Shown here one piece after another: positions 1-6,814 of a stretch of 7,310 bases of DNA; the first letter of the stretch is position 1; each line of letters starts with the position of its first letter. The notes beneath the pieces are model-generated. The model was not told where the DNA came from and did not search any database. It saw nothing but the letters and a program-made list of their open reading frames with translations. This DNA comes from DATCSE01 sp036568605 (GTDB taxonomy: Bacteria > Pseudomonadota > Gammaproteobacteria > Burkholderiales > Burkholderiaceae_C), in the NCBI GenBank assembly GCA_036568605.1, contig DATCSE010000340.1, positions 1-7,310 on the forward strand. The letters are read 5' to 3'. Position numbers and translations under genes: made by a program.

Positions 1-74
1 GCGATTGTGTTCACGCGCCGTCGCGCCGAATCCGCTGCACATGGATCCCGCTCCACCGACGCTGCCTTGCGCCC

Positions 75-102
75 GCACGTTGCGCGCGCCGGCCGAACGT
101 GC
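75..102. promoter_or_regulatory. Perfect 7-bp inverted repeat over the candidate promoter; possible operator
   Basis: GCACGTT (75-81) and AACGTGC (96-102) are exact reverse complements separated by 14 nt. The arms are 21 bp apart, about two helical turns, which is the geometry expected for a dimeric regulator. The repeat overlaps the candidate -35 and reaches the extended -10. The arms are direct observation; the operator role is inference. A 7-bp repeat in about 180 bp of GC-rich DNA could be accidental. Confidence 0.3.
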
Positions 103-108
103 CATAAG
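80..108 (+). promoter_or_regulatory. Candidate sigma-70-type promoter for the CHRD lipoprotein gene
   Basis: A TTGCGC -35-like hexamer (80-85) and a CATAAG -10-like hexamer (103-108) are separated by 17 nt. The -10 is preceded by TG at the extended -10 position (100-101). The -10 matches TATAAT at 4 of 6 positions and the -35 matches TTGACA at 3 of 6. A start near 115 would give a leader of about 60 nt before the ATG at 178. This is pattern matching only and such matches occur by chance. Confidence 0.3.
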
Positions 109-167
109 CGTTGCGCGGCGTGCGCTGCGGCGGCTCGCGACCCTCGCCACCCGCTTCGTCCACGAAC

Positions 168-172
168 GGAGG
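168..172 (+). promoter_or_regulatory. Ribosome binding site that sets the CHRD gene start
   Basis: GGAGG lies 5 nt before the ATG at 178. The same frame is open upstream to near the window start, but only this ATG has a strong Shine-Dalgarno and places a signal peptide at the very N-terminus. Confidence 0.75.
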
Positions 173-177
173 CTGCC

Positions 178-639
178 ATGACCCCTCGCTCGCAGATTCT
201 TCGCCGCGGTGCCCGCACCATCGCCGGCTCCGCGATGCTGGTGCTCGCCGGCTGCACGATGATGGGCAGCAGCAGCGGCGCCAACACCATCGGCGTCAGC
301 GCATCGTTGAGTGCCGCCGCCGAAGTGCCGCCGAACGCGAGCTCGGCGACCGGCTCGCTGCAAGGCAGCTACAACAAGGACAGCAAGCTGCTGAGCTGGA
401 AGCTGGTCTACAGCGGGCTCAGCGGGCCGGCGACGATGGCGCACTTCCACGGCCCTGCGATGGCCGGACAGAACGCCGGCGTCGTGGTGCCGCTGACCAA
501 CCCGGCCAGCGCGGTCGAAAGCAGCGCAACGCTGACCGAGGCACAGGCCGCCGATCTGCTGGCCGGCAAGTGGTACATCAACGTGCACACCGCCGCCAAC
601 CCCGGCGGCGAGATTCGCGGGCAGGTGCTGATCAAGTAG
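178..639 (+). CDS. CHRD-domain lipoprotein
   Basis: This encodes 153 residues with a lipoprotein signal peptide: basic Arg9-Arg10 and Arg13, a hydrophobic run, then lipobox Leu-Ala-Gly-Cys with Cys26 as the predicted lipidated residue. After a short Ser/Gly linker, residues about 38-153 form one CHRD domain. It shows the family landmarks AHFHGPA (88-94), a GVVVPL stretch (101-106) and the C-terminal WYINVHTAANPGGEIRGQ block (132-149). CHRD domains were first described in chordin and are common in bacterial secreted proteins, where their role is largely unknown. I therefore infer only an envelope-anchored protein and assign no reaction. The two His of HFH and the His of VHT are conserved-looking and could bind a ligand or metal, which is speculation. 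The start at 178 was chosen for GGAGG at 168-172 and the signal peptide. It lies 186 bp upstream of the pump operon on the same strand, with its own candidate promoter. I see no convincing terminator after it, so read-through into the pump genes is possible. Confidence 0.9.
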   Translation: MTPRSQILRRGARTIAGSAMLVLAGCTMMGSSSGANTIGVSASLSAAAEVPPNASSATGSLQGSYNKDSKLLSWKLVYSGLSGPATMAHFHGPAMAGQNAGVVVPLTNPASAVESSATLTEAQAADLLAGKWYINVHTAANPGGEIRGQVLIK

Positions 640-706
640 CGGCCTGCCAGAAGGGTCAGGAAGGCTTATTGAGTAGCGATCGATACGCAATTACATCGCG
701 TTGCCA

Positions 707-724
707 ATCCGGAGGTTCCCGGAT
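707..724. promoter_or_regulatory. Perfect 6-bp inverted repeat upstream of the pump operon; possible operator
   Basis: ATCCGG (707-712) and CCGGAT (719-724) are exact reverse complements around a 6-nt centre (AGGTTC). The element ends 10 nt before the candidate -35 hexamer at 735. It could be an operator for the pump genes or a small RNA hairpin in a transcript coming from upstream. Its function is inferred only from position and symmetry. Confidence 0.25.
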
Positions 725-734
725 GCCGCGGGTG

Positions 735-764
735 TTGAATACGTCACGGCCTTTCGCCTAAAGT
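735..764 (+). promoter_or_regulatory. Candidate sigma-70-type promoter for the RND pump operon
   Basis: TTGAAT (735-740, 4 of 6 to TTGACA) and TAAAGT (759-764, 4 of 6 to TATAAT) are spaced 18 nt apart in the less GC-rich intergenic region. A start near 771 would leave a leader of about 55 nt before the ATG at 826. It is the best pair I could find in 640-825, but is unsupported by anything beyond the match. Confidence 0.35.
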
Positions 765-825
765 CTCGCATCCCCTCCAAGCCACCCGTCCCTTCGGCTC
801 ACGAGACCGATGGGACGCCCAAGTC

Positions 826-2148
826 ATGGCGCAGACGATCGCGACCCCTTCGCTTTGCAACTCCTTTGCAGCTTCCGCCGCGCCGATGCGGCTAGCGGCT
901 CCGCCGGCCCGGCGCCCGTGGCCTGTCCTGGGACTGCTCGCTTCGATGCTGCTGCTCGCCGGGGTGACCGGTTGCGGTCGCTCGGCCGATGCGCAGACTA
1001 GCGGCGGCCATGGGCCCGGTGGCGGCCCGCCGCCGGCGATGCCGGTCGCGGTGGTCACCGCCTCGCTCAGCAGCGTGCCGGTGCTGCTCGAAGCGGTGGG
1101 CCGAGCCGAGGGTTCGAAGGAAGTCGAGGTGCACGCCCGCGTCACCGGGCTGATCGAGCAGCAGCGTTATCGCGAAGGCGACCGCGTCAAGGCGAATGCC
1201 CCGCTGTTCCTGATCGAGCAGGCGCCGTTCGAGATCGCGCTGGCGCAGGCGCGCGCGACCCTGCTGCAGGAGCAGGCCCGGCTCGAGCAGGCGCGGCGCG
1301 AAGCGAAGCGGCTCGCGCCGCTGGCCGAGCAGCGTGCGATCAGCCAGCGCGAATACGACGACTCGGCCTCGGCCTTGCGCGTCGCCGAGGCCAGCGTTGC
1401 GGCGGCACAGGCCCAGGTGCGGCAGGCGCAGCTGAACCTCTCGTACACGCGCGTGGTCGCGCCGATCACCGGCATCACCGGCCGCGCCGAGAAGTCGCAA
1501 GGCAGCCTGGTCAGCCCCAGCGACGGCTTGCTGACCCACGTCACGCAGACCGATCCGATCTGGGTGCGCTTCTCGTTTTCCGAGAGCGAGCTGTCGCGGC
1601 TGCGCAGCGGCAAGGCCGGCGCGGTCAAGCTGCTGTCGGCCGAAGGCAAGCCGCTGGGCACCTCCGGCAAGCTCAACTTCGAAGGCTCGACCGTCGATCC
1701 GCAGCTCGGCACCGTGCAGTTGCGCGCCGAGTTCGCGAACCCCGAGCTGGTCGTGCTGCCGGGCCAGTTCGTGCGCGCGCAGGTCAATGCCGGCGAGGAG
1801 CGCGCGTTCGTCGTGCCGCAGGCCGCGGTCGTCAACGGCGAGCGCGGCAAGGCGGTGTGGACCATCAAGGACGGCAAGGCGCTGCCCACGCCGGTCGAGG
1901 TCGGCGCCTGGGTCGGCGGCGACGGCTGGGCCGTGCGCACGGGCCTGAACGAAGGCGACCAGGTCATCGTCGACAACCTGCTGAAGCTGCGCCCCGGCGC
2001 GCCGGTGGCGCCGCATGCCGCGTCGGCGCCGGGCGGCGGTGCGAGCGCGCCGTCCGCCGGCGGCGGCGGTGGCGCGGCCGCCCCCACCGCCCCCGCCGCC
2101 TCGGGCGCGGCGCCCGCATCGGCGCCGGCCTCTGCGGCCGCACGCTGA
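826..2148 (+). CDS. RND efflux periplasmic adaptor (membrane fusion protein, AcrA/MexA type)
   Basis: This adaptor links the inner-membrane pump encoded next to the outer membrane channel encoded third. The 440 residues show a hydrophobic segment ending in a Val-Thr-Gly-Cys lipobox (Cys50), so the protein is probably lipid-anchored in the inner membrane. A Gly/Pro-rich linker follows (about 58-71), then the first lipoyl half with the GDRV motif (118-121). The alpha-hairpin spans about 134-207, the second lipoyl half includes VAPITGITGR (211-220), and beta-barrel and membrane-proximal domains run to about 390. In the hairpin, Arg162, Leu166 and Ser173 reproduce the spacing of AcrA Arg128, Leu132 and Ser139, the R-L-S pattern used to dock TolC-type channels. 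The tail (392-440) is low-complexity Ala/Gly/Pro/Ser. The start is uncertain. ATG 826 has only a weak GGGA 10 nt upstream, while ATG 886 (residue 21) lacks a Shine-Dalgarno but gives a more typical signal peptide with Cys at 30. An in-frame stop at 736-738 excludes longer versions. Confidence 0.95.
   Translation: MAQTIATPSLCNSFAASAAPMRLAAPPARRPWPVLGLLASMLLLAGVTGCGRSADAQTSGGHGPGGGPPPAMPVAVVTASLSSVPVLLEAVGRAEGSKEVEVHARVTGLIEQQRYREGDRVKANAPLFLIEQAPFEIALAQARATLLQEQARLEQARREAKRLAPLAEQRAISQREYDDSASALRVAEASVAAAQAQVRQAQLNLSYTRVVAPITGITGRAEKSQGSLVSPSDGLLTHVTQTDPIWVRFSFSESELSRLRSGKAGAVKLLSAEGKPLGTSGKLNFEGSTVDPQLGTVQLRAEFANPELVVLPGQFVRAQVNAGEERAFVVPQAAVVNGERGKAVWTIKDGKALPTPVEVGAWVGGDGWAVRTGLNEGDQVIVDNLLKLRPGAPVAPHAASAPGGGASAPSAGGGGGAAAPTAPAASGAAPASAPASAAAR
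1999..2145 (+). other. Low-complexity Ala/Gly/Pro/Ser-coding tail of the adaptor gene
   Basis: Residues about 392-440 of the adaptor are almost only Ala, Gly, Pro and Ser, including runs of Gly and repeated Ala-Pro/Ala-Ser pairs encoded by GGC/GCC/GCG-rich DNA. AcrA/MexA-type proteins usually end soon after the membrane-proximal domain, so this is an extension of roughly 50 residues. It is probably disordered and of variable length between relatives, as expected where simple GC-rich codon repeats slip. Confidence 0.7.
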
Positions 2149-2153
2149 AGGAG
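2148..2153 (+). promoter_or_regulatory. Ribosome binding site for the GTG-started transporter gene
   Basis: AAGGAG begins on the last base of the adaptor stop codon and lies 7 nt before the GTG at 2161. It supports the GTG as the true start, since the encoded MFSRFFIERP is the standard RND N-terminus and no ATG fits. Confidence 0.8.
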
Positions 2154-2160
2154 CGCCGTC

Positions 2161-5100
2161 GTGTTCTCGCGCTTCTTCATCGAGCGGCCGGTGTTCGCCG
2201 CGGTGCTGTCCATCATCATCCTGCTGGCCGGCGCGGTCGCGCTGAAGATCCTGCCAATCGCGCAGTATCCCGAGATCGCGCCGCCCACCGTCAACGTCAC
2301 CGCGCTGTACCCCGGCGCCTCGGCGCAGACGCTGGCGTCCACCGTGGCCGCGCCTATCGAGGAGCAGCTCTCGGGCGTCGAGAACCTGCTGTACTACAGC
2401 TCGACCTCGGCCTCGAACGGGCAGACCGACATCACCGTGACCTTCGAGGTCGGCACCGACATCGACAAGGCCACCTTCGACGTCAACAACCGCGTGCAGC
2501 TCGCCACGCCGCGCCTGCCCGACGAGGTGCGGCGCCAGGGCGTCTCGGTGCGCAAGAGCTCGAACAACTTCCTGCTCGTGATGGCGCTGAATTCGCCGAA
2601 GAGCACCTACGACCAGATCTACATCTCGAACTACGCGACGCAGAACGTCGTCGACGACGTCAAGCGCGTGCCCGGGGTCGCCGACGTCTTCATCTTCGGC
2701 GCACGCGACTACTCGATGCGGCTGTGGCTGCAGCCGGACAAGATGGCGCGGCTGGGCGTCACGACCGAGGACATCCGCAGCGCGGTGAACGCGCAGAACG
2801 CGCAGTTCGCGGCCGGCAAGATCGGCGCCGAGCCGTCGCCCAAGGGCCAGCAGATCGAATACACCGTGACCACGCGCGGCCGGCTGCTCCAGGCCGAGGA
2901 GTTCGGCAACATCGTGCTGCGCGCCGGCGGACCGACCGGCGTGCTGCGCGTCAAGGACGTGGCCCGCGTCGAGCTCGGCGCGCAGAGCTACGAGGCAACC
3001 AACAGCATCAACGGCCAGCCGGCGATCGCGATCGCGGTGTTCCTCGCCTCCGGCGCGAACGCGCTGCAGGTCGGCGACGCGGTCAAGGCGCGCATGGCCG
3101 AGCTGAAGAACGACCGCTTCCCGCCCGACCTGGACTACTCGATCCCGTACGACACGACGCGCTTCGTCTCGGCCTCGATCAAGGAGGTGATGTTCACGAT
3201 CCTCGACGCGGCGGTGATCGTGCTGATCGTCGTGTTCCTGTTCCTGCAGACCTGGCGCGCGACGCTGATCCCGATGCTCGCCGTGCCGGTCTCGCTGATC
3301 GGCACGTTCGCCGGGCTGTGGCTGTTCGGCTTCTCGATCAACACGCTGACCTTGTTCGCGATGGTGCTGGCGATCGGCATCGTGGTCGACGACGCGATCG
3401 TCGTGCTGGAAAACGTCGAGCGGCTGATCCGCACCGAGAAGATGACGCCGATGGCCGCGGCGATCGAGGCGATGCGCGAAGTGCAGAACGCGGTGATCGG
3501 CATCGTGCTCGCGCTGTGCGCGGTGTTCATTCCGGTGGCGTTCCTGGGCGGCATCGCCGGCCAGCTGTACCGGCAGTTCGCGGTGACGGTGACGGTGGCG
3601 GTGCTGCTGTCCGGCGTGGTCGCGCTGACGCTGACGCCGGCGCTGTGCGCGCTGCTGCTCAAGCCCGGCGAGCACGACGGCGACCACTGGCAGGCGCGCA
3701 TGTTCAAGCCGTTCAACCGCGCACTGGCCTGGGTCACCGAGCACTTCGTGGGCGGCGTGACCTTCGTGCTGCGCAATCGGCTGATCGCGCTGCTGGGCTT
3801 CGTCGCGATCTTGGCGGTCGCCTCGGCGCTGCTGGTGCGCGTGCCCACCAGCTTCGTGCCGCCGGAGGACCAGGGCTACATCGTCGCGATCGCGGTGCTG
3901 CCCGACGGCGCCACGCTGGAGCGCACCACGCGCACGACCGAGCAGCTGCGCCACATGATGGACGGCAACAAGGCGGTCGAGAACTTCTTCAGCGTCAACG
4001 GCTTCGACTTCATCGGCGGCGGCAGCAAGGCCAATTCGGCGACGATGTTCCTGCCCATGGTGCCGTGGGACAAGCGTCAGCAGACCTCCGAACAGCTCAC
4101 CGCCGAACTGAGCGGCAAGGGCTTCGCGCTGAACGACGGCATCGCGTTCGCGTTCAACCCGCCGGCGATCCAGGGCCTGTCGCAGGCCGGCGGCTTCGAG
4201 GTGTTCGTGCAGGCGCGCAACGACCCCGATCCGCAGCGCCTCTCGCAGGTGACCAACACGTTCATGCAGGAGCTGCAGAAGCGCCCCGAGATCGGCATGG
4301 TCAACACCTTCTTCCGCCCGACCGTGCCGCAGCTGCAGGTCGACGTCGACCGAGAGAAGGCGATGGCGCTGGGCATCAATGCCGACGACGTCTACACCGC
4401 GCTGCAGGCGCAGATGGGCTCGCTGTACGTCAACGATTTCAACAAGTCCGGCCGCACCTACCGCGTGACCATGCAGGCGGACGCGCCGTTCCGCTCCAAG
4501 CCGGACGACCTGGGCGCGATCTACGTGCGCTCGAACACGAGCAACCAGATGATCCCGCTGAAGGCGCTGATTCGCGTCGAGAACGTGATCGGCCCCGAGC
4601 AGCTGCAGCGCTACAACGGCTTCGTCGGCGCCCGCATCCTCGGCAACGCGAAGGACGGCTACAGCTCGGGCCAGGCGATACGCGCCGTCGAGGAGACCGC
4701 GAAGACCGCGCTGCCGCCCGGCTACGACATGGCGTGGACCGGCCAGGCCTATCAGGAGAAGCGCACCGGCAACGCCTCGCTGTTCGCGTTCGGCTTCGCG
4801 ATCGTGATGGTCTACCTGATCCTCTCGGCGCTGTACGAGCGCTGGGGCGTGCCGTTCGCGGTGGTGCTCGCGGTGCCGTTCGCGCTGACCGGCGCGCTGC
4901 TGTTCGTCTGGCTGCGCAACATGGAGAACGACATCTATTTCCAGATCGGCCTGATCGTGCTGATCGGCCTGGCGGCGAAGAACGCAATCCTGATCGCCGA
5001 ATTCGCGATGCAAGGCATGGAAACCGGCAAGAGCGCGGCCGAGGCCGCGCGCGACGCGGCACGGCTGCGCTTCCGTCCCATCGTGATGACCTCGCTCGCG

Positions 5101-5349
5101 TTCGTGTTCGGCGTCGTGCCGCTGGTCACGGCGACCGGCGCCGGCGCCGCGGCGCGGCAGTCCATGGGCACCGGCGTGTTCGGCGGCATGATCGTCGCGA
5201 CCTTCGTCGCGCCCATCTTCGTGCCGCTGTTCTTCACGCTGCTCGCGCGCAAGCCGCGGCCGCATCACGAGCATCTGCACGGCGGGCAGCCCGCCGCGGC
5301 GGCGCCATTGCCGAGCCCGCAGGGCGACGAGACGAAGGGCAACGCGTGA
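2161..5349 (+). CDS. RND efflux transporter, HAE-1 family (AcrB/MexB/MexF type)
   Basis: This 1062-residue inner-membrane proton/drug antiporter (AcrB has 1049) opens with MFSRFFIERPVFA, typical of HAE-1 pumps. Twelve membrane segments are visible: TM1 at about 10-28, TM2-6 at about 345-500, TM7 at 540-560, TM8-10 at about 873-948 and TM11-12 at about 973-1028. Large periplasmic porter/docking loops lie after TM1 and TM7. Proton-relay residues are present: Asp410-Asp411 in TM4 (AcrB 407/408), Lys940 in TM10, Arg970 and Thr977 (AcrB 971/978). The distal-pocket aromatics Phe137, Phe179, Phe610, Phe615 and Phe617 align with AcrB 136, 178, 610, 615 and 617, favouring amphiphilic drugs, solvents or similar compounds over metal ions. 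The switch loop reads GFDFIGGG (614-621), with Asp where AcrB has Gly616. After TM12 the tail is His-rich (HHEHLH, 1035-1040) and then Ala/Pro-rich. Start GTG is preceded by AAGGAG; the gap to the adaptor is 12 nt and the stop overlaps the channel start. The exact substrate cannot be read from sequence. Confidence 0.97.
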   Translation: MFSRFFIERPVFAAVLSIIILLAGAVALKILPIAQYPEIAPPTVNVTALYPGASAQTLASTVAAPIEEQLSGVENLLYYSSTSASNGQTDITVTFEVGTDIDKATFDVNNRVQLATPRLPDEVRRQGVSVRKSSNNFLLVMALNSPKSTYDQIYISNYATQNVVDDVKRVPGVADVFIFGARDYSMRLWLQPDKMARLGVTTEDIRSAVNAQNAQFAAGKIGAEPSPKGQQIEYTVTTRGRLLQAEEFGNIVLRAGGPTGVLRVKDVARVELGAQSYEATNSINGQPAIAIAVFLASGANALQVGDAVKARMAELKNDRFPPDLDYSIPYDTTRFVSASIKEVMFTILDAAVIVLIVVFLFLQTWRATLIPMLAVPVSLIGTFAGLWLFGFSINTLTLFAMVLAIGIVVDDAIVVLENVERLIRTEKMTPMAAAIEAMREVQNAVIGIVLALCAVFIPVAFLGGIAGQLYRQFAVTVTVAVLLSGVVALTLTPALCALLLKPGEHDGDHWQARMFKPFNRALAWVTEHFVGGVTFVLRNRLIALLGFVAILAVASALLVRVPTSFVPPEDQGYIVAIAVLPDGATLERTTRTTEQLRHMMDGNKAVENFFSVNGFDFIGGGSKANSATMFLPMVPWDKRQQTSEQLTAELSGKGFALNDGIAFAFNPPAIQGLSQAGGFEVFVQARNDPDPQRLSQVTNTFMQELQKRPEIGMVNTFFRPTVPQLQVDVDREKAMALGINADDVYTALQAQMGSLYVNDFNKSGRTYRVTMQADAPFRSKPDDLGAIYVRSNTSNQMIPLKALIRVENVIGPEQLQRYNGFVGARILGNAKDGYSSGQAIRAVEETAKTALPPGYDMAWTGQAYQEKRTGNASLFAFGFAIVMVYLILSALYERWGVPFAVVLAVPFALTGALLFVWLRNMENDIYFQIGLIVLIGLAAKNAILIAEFAMQGMETGKSAAEAARDAARLRFRPIVMTSLAFVFGVVPLVTATGAGAAARQSMGTGVFGGMIVATFVAPIFVPLFFTLLARKPRPHHEHLHGGQPAAAAPLPSPQGDETKGNA
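5334..5339 (+). promoter_or_regulatory. Ribosome binding site for the channel gene, inside the transporter's 3' end
   Basis: GAAGGG lies 9 nt before ATG 5349, which shares its A with the transporter stop (TGATG). This layout favours translational coupling. A second in-frame ATG at 5367 has a poorer upstream sequence. Confidence 0.55.
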
Positions 5350-6809
5350 TGACGACGGCCAAGGCGATGACCAAGAGCTCGGCGTTGCACCTCGCGGCCG
5401 TCGCGGCCGCCCTCCTCGCCGGCTGCGCCGTCGGCCCCGACTACCAGCGCCCGGCGCAGGCACTGCCGGCGCAGTACCCGGCGGGTGTCGATGCCGCCGG
5501 CAGCGCAGGCGCCGCCGCCGACGTGCCGGCGCAGTGGTGGACGCTGTACCGCCAGCCCGAGCTCGACCGCCTGGTGGCGCAGGCGCTGGAGCGCAACCGC
5601 GACATCGAGCAGGCGGTCGCGCGCGTCGAGCAGGCCGATGCGCTCGCCCGCCAGGCCGGCGCCGCGCTGCTGCCGCGCGTGGATGCCAGCGCGGGCGCGG
5701 CGCGGGCACACGTCAGCCCGCTGACCTTCCCGCCCAACGGCGCGACCGGCAACCAGTTCCAGCTCGGGCTGTCGAGCTCGTACGAGATCGACTTCTGGGG
5801 CAAGCTGCGGCGCACGCGCGAGGCTGCGCGCGCCACGCTGCTTGCGAGCAGTTATGCCAGCGACACGCTGCGCCTCACAGTCGCCGCGCTGACCACGCAG
5901 GCCTGGTTCAACCTGCGTTCGCTGGACGAGCAGATCACGCTGACCCGCAGCACGCTGGAGACCCGCGTGGAAGGCCTGCGCCTGCTGGGCTTGCGCTTGC
6001 AGGGCGGCACCGGCTCGCAGCTCGACGTCGAGCAGGCCGAAGGGCTGCGCTCCGCATCCGCGGTGCTGCTGCGTGACCTGCAGCGGCAGCGCGCGATCGC
6101 GCAGACGCAGCTCGCGGTACTGACCGGCCAGCTCGACCTGACGCTGCCCGAGGCACCGCTCGCGAGCCTGCCGCTGCCGCCGCAACCGCCGGCCGGATTG
6201 CCGTCCGCGCTGCTCCAGCGCCGGCCCGATGTGCGCAGCGCCGAGCAGCAGCTGGCCGCGGCCAGCGCGCGGATCGGCGCCGCGCGGGCCGAGCAGCTGC
6301 CGACCATCACGCTGACCGGCAGCATCGGCTACGAGAGCGCCGAGCTCAGCGACCTGCTGAAGAGCCCGTCGCGCATCTGGTCCCTGGGTGCGGGGCTCGC
6401 ACAGCCGCTGTTCGACGGCGGGCGCCTGGCCGCGCGCACCGACCAGGCCGTCGCGGCGCACCGCGAGGCGCAGGGCGCGTATCGCGGCGTCGTCGAGGAC
6501 GCGTTCAAGGATGTCGCCGACGCGCTCGCGAACCTGCAGGCCGCGCAAGGTTCGCAAGAAGATCTGGCGCGCGCCGACCGCGCCGCGTCCAACGCGCTGA
6601 AGCTCGCGCAGTCGCGCTACGACGTCGGCTATTCGGGCCATCTCGATCTGCTGGATGCGCAACGCAGCGCCGCGGCCGCGCAGCTCGACCTGGTGCGCAA
6701 CCGCCAGGCGCAGCTCTCGGCCAGCGTGGACCTGTTCCGCGCGCTCGGGGGCGGCTGGCAAGCGCCGGCGCAGAACGCAGCCGCTGCCGCCGCGACGACG
6801 CCGCGCTGA
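5349..6809 (+). CDS. Outer membrane efflux lipoprotein, NodT family (OprM/TolC type)
   Basis: This protein provides the trimeric outer membrane exit duct of the tripartite pump. The 486 residues begin with a signal peptide and lipobox Leu-Ala-Gly-Cys (Cys26), followed at once by AVGPDYQRP, the hallmark start of mature NodT/OprM proteins. Two outer-membrane-efflux repeats follow. The first (about 66-260) includes WWTLYRQPELDRLV and YEIDFWGKLRR (145-155). The second (about 284-468) includes LLQRRPDVRSAEQQLAAASARIGAAR (288-313) and AQPLFDGGRL (351-360). Long heptad-like Ala/Gln/Leu-rich helices match the periplasmic coiled-coil barrel. Length is normal for the family. The C-terminus ends in a short Ala-rich tail. 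The one-base overlap with the transporter stop and the shared strand show it is the third gene of the pump operon and likely translationally coupled. Start ATG 5349 is preferred; ATG 5367 would shorten the signal peptide by six residues without changing the mature protein. Confidence 0.96.
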   Translation: MTTAKAMTKSSALHLAAVAAALLAGCAVGPDYQRPAQALPAQYPAGVDAAGSAGAAADVPAQWWTLYRQPELDRLVAQALERNRDIEQAVARVEQADALARQAGAALLPRVDASAGAARAHVSPLTFPPNGATGNQFQLGLSSSYEIDFWGKLRRTREAARATLLASSYASDTLRLTVAALTTQAWFNLRSLDEQITLTRSTLETRVEGLRLLGLRLQGGTGSQLDVEQAEGLRSASAVLLRDLQRQRAIAQTQLAVLTGQLDLTLPEAPLASLPLPPQPPAGLPSALLQRRPDVRSAEQQLAAASARIGAARAEQLPTITLTGSIGYESAELSDLLKSPSRIWSLGAGLAQPLFDGGRLAARTDQAVAAHREAQGAYRGVVEDAFKDVADALANLQAAQGSQEDLARADRAASNALKLAQSRYDVGYSGHLDLLDAQRSAAAAQLDLVRNRQAQLSASVDLFRALGGGWQAPAQNAAAAAATTPR

Positions 6810-6814
6810 CTGGC

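Noticed and set aside
7..177. In-frame 57-codon N-terminal extension of the CHRD protein.
   Set aside because: It would bury the lipoprotein signal at residue 83, is Arg/Ala-rich, and lacks a Shine-Dalgarno, whereas GGAGG precedes ATG 178.
643..660. Small hairpin after the CHRD stop (CCTG/CAGG with a 10-nt loop) as a terminator.
   Set aside because: Only four base pairs form the outer stem and there is no T-run after it, so it is too weak to call.
723..761. Twelve-codon mini-ORF (MPRVLNTSRPFA) with GGAGG 7 nt upstream, as a possible leader peptide for the pump operon.
   Set aside because: It overlaps the candidate promoter, so it would not be in that transcript, and it has no run of regulatory codons. 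Without conservation data it is most likely chance.
1857..5348. Stop-free plus-strand extension upstream of the channel gene, in the same frame.
   Set aside because: It runs out of frame through the adaptor and transporter genes with Arg-rich, non-protein-like content. The real channel start is ATG 5349 with its signal peptide.
892..5709. A stop-free minus-strand frame of about 1600 codons opposite the adaptor, transporter and start of the channel gene.
   Set aside because: Its translation is a monotonous Arg/His/Asp/Gln/Ala mix with no domain, signal or membrane pattern. It lies entirely antisense to three clear genes. Long antisense openness is expected where codon third positions are almost all G or C.
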